DNA from: Gracilimonas sp965227215
Lineage (GTDB): Bacteria; Bacteroidota; Rhodothermia; Balneolales; Balneolaceae
Assembly (NCBI GenBank): GCA_965227215.1
Contig: OZ245729.1
Location: 1,860,001-1,924,000, forward strand
DNA length: 64,000 bases
Direction: 5' to 3'
Part shown: piece after piece, positions 31,968 through 40,476 of the stretch
Numbering within the stretch: position 1 is the first letter of the stretch
Layout: each line of letters starts with the position of its first letter
Program-made: the position numbers and the translations under genes
Notes under the pieces: generated by a model
Seen by the model: only the letters and a program-made list of their open reading frames with translations
Told to the model about the DNA's origin: nothing
The model's database searches: none

Positions 31968-33854
31968 CTAATTCTTCAGATAAACCATGAGCACGGAAAG
32001 GTCGCTGGCAGATACACCGCTAATTCTACTTGCTTGGCCTATTGTTTCCGGGCGGATCTTTGAAAGCTTTTGCGCTCCTTCTGTAGAAAGGCTTTTAATG
32101 CTTTTGTATTCTACTTGCTCTGGGATAGACATGTTTTCTTGCTTCTCCATCTCTTTCACCATTTCGAACTCTTTCTCTATATACCCGGCATACTTAATTT
32201 GAATCTCAATCTGTTCCAGCACCTCTTTCGTGTCGCTAATATCTTTTATCTGATTAGCAAACTCTTCATCATGGTCCATCATATCTTGCAAAGAAACCTC
32301 CGGACGAAGCAGAATTTTTTCAGCCTTCATAGGCTGACTCATGGTTGAGCTTTCTTTTTTCTCCAGCATAGGATCCATCTTCTCAGGGTAGACCGTATAG
32401 TCTTTAATTAAATCATCAAGCTTGGATATAGCTTCTTTTTTCTTCTGTACTTTTTGCATTCTTTCATCAGAAGCTAAGCCTATACGGTGCCCTATCTCGG
32501 TTAACCGAAGGTCTGCATTGTCCTGGCGGAGTAAAATTCTATGCTCCGCTCGTGATGTAAACATTCGATATGGCTCTTCTGTGCCTTTATTAATAAGGTC
32601 GTCTATCAAAACCCCGATGTAAGCTTCAGACCTTTGCAGGACTAACGGCTCTTTCTCTTGTACATTAAGAGCTGCATTGATCCCGGCCATCAATCCCTGG
32701 CAAGCAGCCTCTTCGTAGCCGGTGGTTCCGTTGATCTGTCCGGCAAAGAATAATCCCTTTACAGATTTGGTTTCTAATGAGCGTCTTATTTGGTGCGGCG
32801 GGAAATAATCATACTCGATAGCATAGCCCGGGCGAATCATTATTACTTCTTCAAATCCGGGTATTGTTCTTAAGGCTTTATACTGAACATCTTCAGGGAG
32901 CGAGGTAGAGAATCCATTCAAATACATCTCATATGTATTCCACCCTTCAGGCTCCAGGAATAACTGGTGTCGGTCTTTATCAGCAAAGCGATTAATCTTA
33001 TCCTCAATACTAGGACAGTAGCGGGGGCCGATCGATTTAATCCGACCATTAAACATTGGACTTCGATCGAATCCCTCTTTCAAAACCTCATGTACCTCTT
33101 CATTGGTATAGCCTATCCAGCATGACATTTGCTCTTCCAAAGAAGGAAGTTTCTCTGTCAAAAAAGAAAAAGCCGTTGGATCTTCGTCCCCGAACTGTTG
33201 TTCCAGTTGAGAATAATCCACGGTTCTTCCATCCACTCGTGGTGGTGTTCCGGTCTTTAACCTACCAACTTCAAAGCCGAGCTTCTCAAGGGCTGCTGAA
33301 ATTCCGATGGAGGCTCGCTCTCCTGATCTTCCCCCTCCGTAATTACTTTCACCTATATGAATGAGTCCATTTCCAAAAGTTCCGGTAGTCAGAATAACGG
33401 ATTTGGCATAGAACTTTTGTCCGGTTTGAGTTACCACTCCCTTAATCTCATTACCATTTTCCGAGATCAGATCAACAACATTATCCTGCCTAAAGAATAG
33501 ATGCTCTTTCTTCTCTAATCTCTCTCTCATCTTTTGCGCATAAAGCATCCGGTCGCTTTGGCAGCGAGGGCTCCACATTGCTGGCCCTTTACTCATATTT
33601 AGCATCCTGAATTGAACACCGGATTCATCACTAACTATTCCGGAAAGACCACCTAAGGCATCTATCTCTCTCACCAGTTGGCCTTTGGCCACGCCCCCCA
33701 TAGCCGGGTTACAAGACATCTTAGCGATTGCTTCGAGATTCATTGTAATCAGGAGGGTTTTAGCCCCCATCTGTGCTGCAGCACCTGCCGCTTCACTACC
33801 TGCGTGGCCTCCACCTACTACAATAACATCATATGTTGGATCTAAAACGGACAT
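31968..33854 (-). CDS. mnmG: tRNA U34 carboxymethylaminomethyl modification enzyme subunit MnmG (GidA)
   Basis: 628 residues, FAD-binding. With MnmE it makes the cmnm5U34 modification of tRNAs. The N-terminus has the dinucleotide motif VVGGGHAGSEAAGAAAQMG; further features are GGLSGIVSDESGVQFRMLN, KTGTPPRVDGRTVDYS and MFTSRAEHRILLRQDNAD. Length fits (620-630). ATG 33854 is preferred over an extension of 12 residues upstream, because MSVLDPTYDVIVVGGG is the family start. First gene of an mnmG-rsmG-WYL operon. Confidence 0.97.
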   Translation of the reverse strand: MSVLDPTYDVIVVGGGHAGSEAAGAAAQMGAKTLLITMNLEAIAKMSCNPAMGGVAKGQLVREIDALGGLSGIVSDESGVQFRMLNMSKGPAMWSPRCQSDRMLYAQKMRERLEKKEHLFFRQDNVVDLISENGNEIKGVVTQTGQKFYAKSVILTTGTFGNGLIHIGESNYGGGRSGERASIGISAALEKLGFEVGRLKTGTPPRVDGRTVDYSQLEQQFGDEDPTAFSFLTEKLPSLEEQMSCWIGYTNEEVHEVLKEGFDRSPMFNGRIKSIGPRYCPSIEDKINRFADKDRHQLFLEPEGWNTYEMYLNGFSTSLPEDVQYKALRTIPGFEEVIMIRPGYAIEYDYFPPHQIRRSLETKSVKGLFFAGQINGTTGYEEAACQGLMAGINAALNVQEKEPLVLQRSEAYIGVLIDDLINKGTEEPYRMFTSRAEHRILLRQDNADLRLTEIGHRIGLASDERMQKVQKKKEAISKLDDLIKDYTVYPEKMDPMLEKKESSTMSQPMKAEKILLRPEVSLQDMMDHDEEFANQIKDISDTKEVLEQIEIQIKYAGYIEKEFEMVKEMEKQENMSIPEQVEYKSIKSLSTEGAQKLSKIRPETIGQASRISGVSASDLSVLMVYLKN

Positions 33855-34006
33855 TACTCTCTGTTTTTTTAACAATTTAAAGCTTATCACAAGCCTTCGT
33901 CATATTAAAGATAAGAAATTGTAGCCCCCTGAACTATAAACTGCCTGGAAGTAGATAAACCGAAGACTCTTTAGTGTGGTAAATCGTATTTATAAAGTGG
34001 CTACAA

Positions 34007-34040
34007 ACAAAAAAAGCCTCCAACAATGTGGAAGCTTTTT
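34007..34040 (-). terminator. Terminator after tRNA-Asp
   Basis: Minus-strand hairpin AAGCTTCCA with TGGAGGCTT (one G-U pair), then TTTTTTT. It begins two bases past the tRNA 3' end. Confidence 0.85.
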
Positions 34041-34041
34041 G

Positions 34042-34115
34042 CGATCCGGAAGGGACTCGAACCCTCGACCTCCTGCGTGACAGGCAGGCGTTCTAACCAA
34101 CTGAACTACCGGACC
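34042..34115 (-). tRNA. tRNA-Asp (anticodon GTC)
   Basis: A 74-nt cloverleaf: acceptor arms GGTCCGG and CCGGATC, D arm with TTGGTTAGA, anticodon stem CCTGC around CTGTCAC (anticodon GTC, plus-strand 34079-34081), T loop GTTCGAGTC. The discriminator is G73, as expected for tRNA-Asp. The 3' CCA is not encoded, so the cca gene at 62077 is needed. A terminator follows at once. Confidence 0.97.
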
Positions 34116-34184
34116 TTTTTGAGAGCATCAAATATACAGACCATATCGATTGGAAGTCAAGCTCTTTTCCGAAAAATATTAATT

Positions 34185-34221
34185 TAAAAAAACGAGGATC
34201 ACGAACTCAATCGTGATCCTC
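34185..34221 (-). terminator. Terminator of the glutathione peroxidase gene
   Basis: Minus strand: GAGGATCACGA paired with TCGTGATCCTC (11 bp), a 6-nt loop, then G plus seven T. It lies 29 bp past the gpx stop. Confidence 0.9.
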
Positions 34222-34249
34222 TTATCGGGATGGTAATGGGATAAAGTTC

Positions 34250-34798
34250 CTAGCTATTCAACTCTTTTTCAATCGCTGAAACAAGTTCTTCGCTCTGTGG
34301 TTCAACGCCACTTCTGAACCTTCGTTTTAAAGAACCATTTTTGTCAATCAAAAATTTCTCAAAATTCCATTTAATTTCGCCTTCGAAATCTTCATTTGGC
34401 AAAGAGGTTAAATAAGAGAATAAAGCCGCCTGATCTTCACCTTTAACAGATACCTTTGAAAACATCGGAAATTCTACCCCATACTCGAGTGTGCAAAATT
34501 GCTTGATCTCCTGATCTGTGCCCGGTTCCTGACCTTTGAAGTTGTTAGCCGGAAATCCCAATATCACTAACCCATCTTCTTTATAGGTTTCATATATTTT
34601 TTGAAGCCCTTCATATTGTGGGGTATACCCACATTTGGACGCTACATTAACAATCAAGATCACTTTACCCTCGTATTGCTTAAGAGTAACCTCTTGCCCG
34701 TCAATATCCTGAACGGTAAAATCATATAATGTTGTTTGATCTGTTGCTGCCATAGTTACTGTGAGCGACATAATCAGAGATGCTATTAAAATTTTCAT
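34250..34798 (-). CDS. Glutathione peroxidase-family thiol peroxidase (exported)
   Basis: 182 residues. The peroxidatic Cys56 is in NVASKCGYTPQYEGLQ; LGFPANNFKGQEPG and KWNFEKFLIDKNG supply the Gln and Trp of the tetrad. It reduces hydrogen peroxide or lipid peroxides; non-selenium bacterial members mostly use thioredoxin. The N-terminus (MKILIASLIMSLTVTMAAT) is a likely signal peptide, so it probably works in the periplasm. It is monocistronic, closed by a terminator, and divergent from a barrel-protein gene. Confidence 0.92.
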   Translation of the reverse strand: MKILIASLIMSLTVTMAATDQTTLYDFTVQDIDGQEVTLKQYEGKVILIVNVASKCGYTPQYEGLQKIYETYKEDGLVILGFPANNFKGQEPGTDQEIKQFCTLEYGVEFPMFSKVSVKGEDQAALFSYLTSLPNEDFEGEIKWNFEKFLIDKNGSLKRRFRSGVEPQSEELVSAIEKELNS

Positions 34799-34860
34799 TG
34801 AAATATTTTTTTCTTCGGTCGTTAGTCTTTAAACTGATCTACCTAATAAAATCATTCCCT

Positions 34861-35589
34861 ATGATACAATCACTTTTTAAGCGATTTCTTTTGTTGGCTC
34901 TTATTGGCTCCCCTGCGATATCTTATGCACAAATGTTTTCAATTGATGATGAAGTTGAACAAAGATCGAACCCTTTTGCCCCATACATCCGAGCGGGCTT
35001 CCAGCCAGTCGACTTTAGTTATATGGGAAATCCCGCTGCACTTAACTCGAATCAGTCACTGGCTTTTTCCGGAACGGCCGCTCACATCTCTTTTGAATCC
35101 GGAGGCTTTACCATAGGAGCGAGCCTCGGCAACGACATGACCGGATTAGACAATAGAAATCTTTTCGACCTGAAGATCAACTTTACAAATCCCTTCTATT
35201 TTGTGAGAAAACCGAACTTTGGATTGGGAGTGCCCATCCAGCTCGGCTCAAAAATAACCAGCGTGCGGAGCGATGAAATAAGCGAAGAGTTTTCTCAAAC
35301 GAACTTACATGCCGGGGCAGGCGGAATTGCACAGCTTTACTTTCCCGATAAGCTGGGAGTAACCGCTCAATTCATCCCCGCCTTTGGTTTCAGTACTGCA
35401 AGCGGGGGGCTAATCGGCGGTAATGTTTTTTCGATGAGAGGGAAGGCCCGAATCAATTTCTATAACCTCATTTTTGGAAGAAACGTAAGTTTGGGGTATG
35501 ATTACATATTCGATTCGTATGATATTGACGGTGAAGAATATGATTACGATTTTTCAGGACATATACTAACACTCGGAATTTCCCTTTGA
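34861..35589 (+). CDS. Outer-membrane beta-barrel protein, unknown role
   Basis: 242 residues with a signal peptide (MIQSLFKRFLLLALIGSPAI, cut near SYAQ). The rest is a run of amphipathic strands rich in Gly, Asn and aromatics, ending ILTLGISL. I do not recognise a family beyond outer-membrane barrel. ATG 34861 is preferred to an upstream in-frame start, because the added N-terminus would hold a second hydrophobic stretch with a poor signal. Its stop overlaps the next start (TTGA), so it is coupled to a 99-residue protein and an MBL hydrolase. Confidence 0.7.
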   Translation: MIQSLFKRFLLLALIGSPAISYAQMFSIDDEVEQRSNPFAPYIRAGFQPVDFSYMGNPAALNSNQSLAFSGTAAHISFESGGFTIGASLGNDMTGLDNRNLFDLKINFTNPFYFVRKPNFGLGVPIQLGSKITSVRSDEISEEFSQTNLHAGAGGIAQLYFPDKLGVTAQFIPAFGFSTASGGLIGGNVFSMRGKARINFYNLIFGRNVSLGYDYIFDSYDIDGEEYDYDFSGHILTLGISL

Positions 35590-35885
35590 AACCAGAAAAA
35601 TTTCTTCTTGAACTAGAACAAATCCTTGAACAGGCAGGATATACCCTCCGCAAAGAGCGAGGTTCATTTCGTGGAGATGAGTGTATAATTGAAGGACAGA
35701 AGCTGGTAATGGTAAATAAAAACAAGCCGGTTGCTTCTCAGCTTGGCACTATGGGACGTGTACTCGGCCAAATTGATTTAACGGGTGTATACATAAAACC
35801 TGCCGTTCGAAGAAAACTGGAAGAGCTTTGGGATCAGTTAGCAGTAACCCCTGAAGAAACTTCTGAGGATTTTGAGTTAGAATGA
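35586..35885 (+). CDS. Conserved small hypothetical protein between barrel and MBL hydrolase
   Basis: 99 residues with no signal peptide and no membrane segment. Predicted helix (KPEKFLLELEQILEQAGYTLR), then a small beta region (GSFRGDECIIEGQKLVMVNKNKP), then a helical, acidic tail. Unrecognised. The start is TTG overlapping the barrel stop (TTGA) and its stop overlaps the MBL start (ATGA). Such tight coupling suggests a shared transcript and perhaps shared function. Confidence 0.65.
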   Translation: MKPEKFLLELEQILEQAGYTLRKERGSFRGDECIIEGQKLVMVNKNKPVASQLGTMGRVLGQIDLTGVYIKPAVRRKLEELWDQLAVTPEETSEDFELE

Positions 35886-36649
35886 AAATTACGTTTCTGG
35901 GTACCGGTACGTCTATGGGAGTTCCTGTTGCGGGAGGCTTTAGGCGCGAAGAACTTTCTCATGATCCAAGAAACGAACGAACCCGTTGCTCAGTCTGGAT
36001 TCAAGTTCATGGAAAATCAATCTTGATTGACGCCGGGCCTGAATTCAGAATTCAAAGCATTCGTTCGCGCATCAAAAAGATCGATCATTTTCTCATTACC
36101 CACGAGCACATGGATCATATATCGGGGATCGATGATCTGAGAGTCTATTCTTATATAAATAAATCCCCTATTCCGTCATATACGTCCGCCCAATGTATCA
36201 ACTCTATTCACAAACGCTTTGATTACATGTTCGGGGAAAATAAATACCCTGGCTCTACTTCATTAAACCTGAAAGAAGTAACATCGCCTTTTGAATTAGG
36301 AGAGGACATTACCGTTACGCCTTTACCTGTAAAACATGGGGATTTGGATATTCTCGGGTTTCGGGTAAACAACTTCTCTTATCTGACTGATGTAAAGCAC
36401 ATACCTGAACAAACCCTGGAGCTTATAAAGGGCTCTAAAATGGTCGCCCTAAGTGCATTGCGATGGGAGCCCGAGCACCCCACCCATTTAACCATCCCCG
36501 AGGCTGTTGATGTGTTGGAAAAGCTGAATGTCCCCGAAGCCTATCTGATTCATATGAATAGTTATGTGGATCACGAGCCAACCAATAATAAGCTTCCGGA
36601 TCATATTAAGCTGGCATATGATCAGCTTTCCATACAGCTGCCCGATTAA
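35882..36649 (+). CDS. MBL-fold metallohydrolase, PhnP-like
   Basis: 255 residues of the metallo-beta-lactamase fold: FLGTGTSMGVPV at the start, then the metal motif HEHMDH (His74, His76, Asp78, His79), further ligands likely in PVKHGD and SYLTDVKHIPE, with a C-terminal His (HMNSYVDHE). The N-terminal GTGTSxGVP and the RCSVWIQ region recall PhnP-type cyclic phosphate phosphodiesterases. The substrate is uncertain. It overlaps the 99-aa gene, and its stop overlaps the manC stop (convergent) by four bases. Confidence 0.82.
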   Translation: MKITFLGTGTSMGVPVAGGFRREELSHDPRNERTRCSVWIQVHGKSILIDAGPEFRIQSIRSRIKKIDHFLITHEHMDHISGIDDLRVYSYINKSPIPSYTSAQCINSIHKRFDYMFGENKYPGSTSLNLKEVTSPFELGEDITVTPLPVKHGDLDILGFRVNNFSYLTDVKHIPEQTLELIKGSKMVALSALRWEPEHPTHLTIPEAVDVLEKLNVPEAYLIHMNSYVDHEPTNNKLPDHIKLAYDQLSIQLPD

Positions 36650-37731
36650 AGAAACTTTCGGTACTCTTCGTTATCCTTCAGCTGTTGAACGATCTCCTTC
36701 ACATTTTGAGCCTTGTCCAGTTTACATATCAGAATAGCATCCTCCGTTTCAACGACAGCTACTCCATCCAGCCCCACAACGGAAATCATTTTTCCGCTTT
36801 CTGTAGAAATGTAATTATTTGAAGATTCACTGAAAGTAGCACGTTCCGCTTTAATCACATTCCCCTTTCTGTCCTTATCCCCTAAATCATACGCAGCCGT
36901 CCAGCTGCCCACGTCATTCCAGCCAAATTCACCGGGCACTACAAAAACCTGCTGTGCATGTTCCATTATTCCATAATCGATGGAAACAGATTCACAGGCA
37001 TGATAAAAAGAGTTAATCGCTTCCTTGTGATTGTCCTCGTAAACTCCTTTACCTGCTTTTTTTACTTCAGCGTACATTGCCGGCAGGTGCTTTTCAAATT
37101 CTTCCAAAATGGTTTTGGCCGACCAAATAAACATCCCGCTGTTCCAATAATAATCCCCGGAATCCAGAAATTGTTTGGCTGTTTCTACATCCGGTTTCTC
37201 TTTGAAGGCTTTAACGGGATGAACCGCTTTTTGAGAAAGCAACTCCTGTACTTCGTCATCACCATGTATGTATCCATACCCTGTTTCGGGCCGATCCGGT
37301 TTAATGCCTATGGTAACGAGGTTTGAGCCCTGTTTGGCTTTATCAATGGCCGTTTTCAAATATTCATTGAACGATTCCGGTTCTGTAATATGATGATCAG
37401 CCGGGAGCACCACCATCACCGCTTCCGGATCCTTTTTATATAACATTTCTGCAGCAATGGCCACGCACGGGGCGGTATTCTTGGCAACAGGTTCTCCCAC
37501 TATATTCTCTTGCGGTACTTTGGGAAGTTGTTCTTTCACGATGTTTACATAACTATCGTTTGTAACCACCATTACCCGCTCTTGAGGAATAAGGCCTTCG
37601 ATACGTTTAGCTGTATTTTGAATCATCGTTCCTTCACCAAAAAGGGAAAGAAACTGCTTGGGAAGCTTTTTTGTGCTCTTTGGCCAAAACCGTGTACCCG
37701 ATCCACCGGCCATAATTACTGCATATACCAT
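36646..37731 (-). CDS. manC: Mannose-1-phosphate guanylyltransferase
   Basis: 361 residues. Makes GDP-mannose from GTP and mannose-1-phosphate for polysaccharide and glycoconjugate synthesis. The N-terminal nucleotide-binding motif is AGGSGTRFWPKSTKKLPKQF, with VLPADHHI (metal-binding Asp), GYGYI and KEKPDVETAKQFL. EFGWNDVGSW is the second substrate motif. No phosphomannose isomerase cupin domain is fused, so it is the short monofunctional type. Convergent and overlapping (four bases) with the MBL gene; the histidine-kinase gene lies 53 bp upstream. Confidence 0.92.
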   Translation of the reverse strand: MVYAVIMAGGSGTRFWPKSTKKLPKQFLSLFGEGTMIQNTAKRIEGLIPQERVMVVTNDSYVNIVKEQLPKVPQENIVGEPVAKNTAPCVAIAAEMLYKKDPEAVMVVLPADHHITEPESFNEYLKTAIDKAKQGSNLVTIGIKPDRPETGYGYIHGDDEVQELLSQKAVHPVKAFKEKPDVETAKQFLDSGDYYWNSGMFIWSAKTILEEFEKHLPAMYAEVKKAGKGVYEDNHKEAINSFYHACESVSIDYGIMEHAQQVFVVPGEFGWNDVGSWTAAYDLGDKDRKGNVIKAERATFSESSNNYISTESGKMISVVGLDGVAVVETEDAILICKLDKAQNVKEIVQQLKDNEEYRKFL

Positions 37732-37784
37732 AAATCTGTTCGTGGTCTTTTATGTTTGAAAAAAGGAAAGTACGATTTATATAA

Positions 37785-38867
37785 TCAAACCTGAACCGGT
37801 TCTATACGCCGGAGACTGATGGTAAAAGTTGACCCTTTATTGGGTTCACTTTCAATATGAAACTTTTCTCCGTGGGCTTCCATGATGTGTTTTACAATGG
37901 CGAGGCCAAGCCCTGTTCCTCCCCGCTCTCTTGATCGGGATTTATCAACCCGGAAAAAACGCTCCGTTACCCTCGGGATATCCTTTTCATCTATTCCAAT
38001 GCCGGTGTCTTTAACCGATACAAAAACACGCTCGGGTTGTTTGGGTTTCGTGTACACGTTCACTTCTACTTTCCCATTAGGCATGTTGTATTTTATGCCG
38101 TTTTCAACCAGGTTAATAAGTACCTGCTTCACCTGATTTTTATCAGCCTTCACCATTATGTTCTTGTCAAAGTCATGCACAATCAGCTCGATATTTTCTT
38201 TTTCGGCTTTATAATTCAGGCTTTCGATTATATCGTGCAATACTTCGTAGAGGTAAATCTCTTCGATCTCAGATTTTAGCTCTCCGGTTTCCAATTTCGA
38301 GATTTCCATCAAATCTTTGGTGAGATAAATAAGCCGGTTTACATTTCGCATTGCTTTTTTCAGAAAATCCCGGTTCACTTCCTCATCTTCCAAAGCTCCA
38401 TTTAATAAAGTCTCTATAAAACCCTGAATGGCAAAAATAGGGGTCTTTAACTCGTGGGAAATGTCCCCGATAAATTCTTTGCGGTAGTTCTCTATTCTAT
38501 TTAGTCGCTGAATTTCCCGCTCAATGGTCCGGCTGGATTTAATCCCCTGTTTAACCAGGTAATCAACCTCGTCATTATGGGTAGAAGTCACATCCTCATA
38601 TTCCATGAACCGCTTACGCGCCATGTTTTTAAATAACCGTTCTATGGTATCCATTCTCTTGTGTGAGACAAAGTAGATGACCGCATAAGAAGTAAGAAAC
38701 ATCACACCGCCCATAAGAGCAGATATAGACCCGGCGTCTTTTATGGTGAAATTATACCCCAACCACATCAGCAAAAAAATAACTGTTGCTGAAATCAGAG
38801 AAATATAGAAAGCTGCACGAAGACCAAAGCGAAAAACGCCTCGCTTCTTCTTATTAGATTTACTCAT
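37785..38867 (-). CDS. Sensor histidine kinase, PhoR-like
   Basis: 360 residues: two N-terminal membrane helices (about 15-70), a short linker, then DHp and CA domains. The H-box is DISHELKTPIFAIQGF (His near residue 138). ATP motifs follow: N-box NLVENGIKYNM, G1 DTGIGIDEKD, F-box ERFFRVDKSRS, G2 GTGLGLAIVKHIM. It lacks a PAS domain. The start overlaps the response regulator stop (ATGA), so the two form a pair. PhoR-PhoB of phosphate control is the nearest familiar system; the input signal is not proven. Confidence 0.88.
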   Translation of the reverse strand: MSKSNKKKRGVFRFGLRAAFYISLISATVIFLLMWLGYNFTIKDAGSISALMGGVMFLTSYAVIYFVSHKRMDTIERLFKNMARKRFMEYEDVTSTHNDEVDYLVKQGIKSSRTIEREIQRLNRIENYRKEFIGDISHELKTPIFAIQGFIETLLNGALEDEEVNRDFLKKAMRNVNRLIYLTKDLMEISKLETGELKSEIEEIYLYEVLHDIIESLNYKAEKENIELIVHDFDKNIMVKADKNQVKQVLINLVENGIKYNMPNGKVEVNVYTKPKQPERVFVSVKDTGIGIDEKDIPRVTERFFRVDKSRSRERGGTGLGLAIVKHIMEAHGEKFHIESEPNKGSTFTISLRRIEPVQV

Positions 38868-39541
38868 TCTTTAAATCTGTAGCCGACTCCTTTTACTGTT
38901 TCGATATAGTGATCTCCCAGTTTTTCCCTGATTTTTCTCACATGTACATCAACGGTACGATCTACCACATAAATATTATCGCCCCATACTTTGTTGAGCA
39001 GGGTTTGGCGGTCTCTGACTTTCCCCTTTCGGCTAGCCAGATAGTATAAAAGCTCGAATTCTTTACGTGGAAGCTGAAATTCTTCGTCACCTCGTGTTAC
39101 AATGTATCGATCTTTATCAATGGAGAGATCATGAACATCCAACCGGTTTACATCTTCTGTGGTTTCATCAAATCTGCGCATCACAGCTTTAATCCGGGAA
39201 ATCAATTTTGTGGTGCTGATGGGCTTGGTTATATAATCGTCGCCTCCTTTATCGAGCCCTTCTACCTCTGTTTTTTCATCACTGCGAGCAGTCAGGAAAA
39301 TAATAGGGATCGATTTTAGGTCTTCATCGGCGCGCATCGTTTCCACTGCCTCCATTCCATCCATTTTAGGCATCATGATATCCATCAGGACCAAGTCGGG
39401 CTTATGCTCTTTGGCTTTTTGAATCCCCTCCTCTCCGTTTTCAGCCTTCAAGACAGCAAAGCCTTCTTTTTTGAGATTATATTCGATCAGGTCGAGCAGA
39501 TCTTTTTCATCATCTACTACAAGTATGGTTTGTTTAGCCAC
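38864..39541 (-). CDS. OmpR/PhoB-family response regulator
   Basis: 225 residues. Receiver domain with the acid pocket (LVVDDEKD) and phospho-acceptor Asp in LVLMDIMMPKMDG, conserved Thr and Lys (FLTARSD, YITKPIS). C-terminal winged helix of the OmpR type (LPRKEFELLYYLASRKGKVRDRQTLLNKVWGDNIYVVDRTVDVHVRKIREKLG). It should bind direct repeats as a dimer. The start is GTG at 39541: no ATG fits and the family N-terminus aligns. It is upstream of and coupled to the kinase gene. Confidence 0.92.
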   Translation of the reverse strand: MAKQTILVVDDEKDLLDLIEYNLKKEGFAVLKAENGEEGIQKAKEHKPDLVLMDIMMPKMDGMEAVETMRADEDLKSIPIIFLTARSDEKTEVEGLDKGGDDYITKPISTTKLISRIKAVMRRFDETTEDVNRLDVHDLSIDKDRYIVTRGDEEFQLPRKEFELLYYLASRKGKVRDRQTLLNKVWGDNIYVVDRTVDVHVRKIREKLGDHYIETVKGVGYRFKE

Positions 39542-39678
39542 AACAACAGTGTTTTATGAGGATTTTCAGATAAACAATGTTACTAATGTACCATGTTAAT
39601 AGAAAATGAATGAGGATTAAGAAATTATTACCCGACTCCTCTTAAAATAATTGTTCCGGAAGTTTCTCTGCTTTTTGA

Positions 39679-40305
39679 TTACCGCAGCAAATAGCCCACA
39701 TTTGCCGGTTGATGTAACAACCATCCCGTTAAACTGTAGCGAGGTACATTGGTAGTTAAAACCTCGTGCTCCACTGTATCACTTTTAAAGAGAAGTAACC
39801 TTTTGGAAATGGGCTCTACAGTAATCTCCTCTCCATCCCTGTATATTACAAGCTCTCCTCCATCTCCTTTTTTCCAATCTTTATTGAGGTAAAGAAGCAC
39901 GGTTATCTGCCGATTGGTACTTTCATTAAACTGATCGAGATGCTTGTGATAAAATGTGCCGACAGGATATTTGGCAATATGAAATTCAGACCCTGATAAA
40001 CTCAGGTAGCAATATCTCCGAAGATTTTGAATTAACTCGTTCTTTAAATCAAAGAAAAAGGATAATTCCTGATCCCTGTCTTCATCGAGCCAGTAAATAA
40101 AGTCGCCGCGCACTTCAGCCTTTAATTGAAAATCCTGCTGAGTCCCAATCCCGGCTTTCTTTAGCTTGTCATTTTTCTCCACTTCACTGAAAAAGCCCAT
40201 AATCTTACGATATTCTTCATCAGAGATGAAATCATCTATAATTACATAGTCCTGTTCGGCCAGCTGATCTATCCAACCAATCCATGTTTCGTCACTGTAA
40301 TTCAT
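39679..40305 (-). CDS. 2-oxoglutarate/Fe(II) oxygenase (prolyl-4-hydroxylase-like)
   Basis: 208 residues with the double-stranded beta-helix of the 2OG-Fe(II) superfamily. Iron ligands: His and Asp in YHKHLDQFNES, and the distal His in VEHEV; the 2OG-binding Arg is in VPRYSLTGW. YPVGTFYHKHLD with ITVLLYLNKDW is typical of prolyl-4-hydroxylase-like bacterial enzymes. Substrate could be a protein prolyl or an amino acid. It is divergent from the K+ channel gene and not tied to a neighbour. Confidence 0.86.
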   Translation of the reverse strand: MNYSDETWIGWIDQLAEQDYVIIDDFISDEEYRKIMGFFSEVEKNDKLKKAGIGTQQDFQLKAEVRGDFIYWLDEDRDQELSFFFDLKNELIQNLRRYCYLSLSGSEFHIAKYPVGTFYHKHLDQFNESTNRQITVLLYLNKDWKKGDGGELVIYRDGEEITVEPISKRLLLFKSDTVEHEVLTTNVPRYSLTGWLLHQPANVGYLLR

Positions 40306-40476
40306 AGCTTTAAATTAAATTCCGGATAAGCTTCTTCTCTCTTAATAAACAAATGTACATTGATTTTCAGGATAAAAGTATAGCCTGAAATCCCTTTCTA
40401 AAAAATTATGCTGTTTCAGTAACGGTTAGTTTTATAACCTTCTTTCTTTTAATTGTACTAACTGTAATATTGCTGC

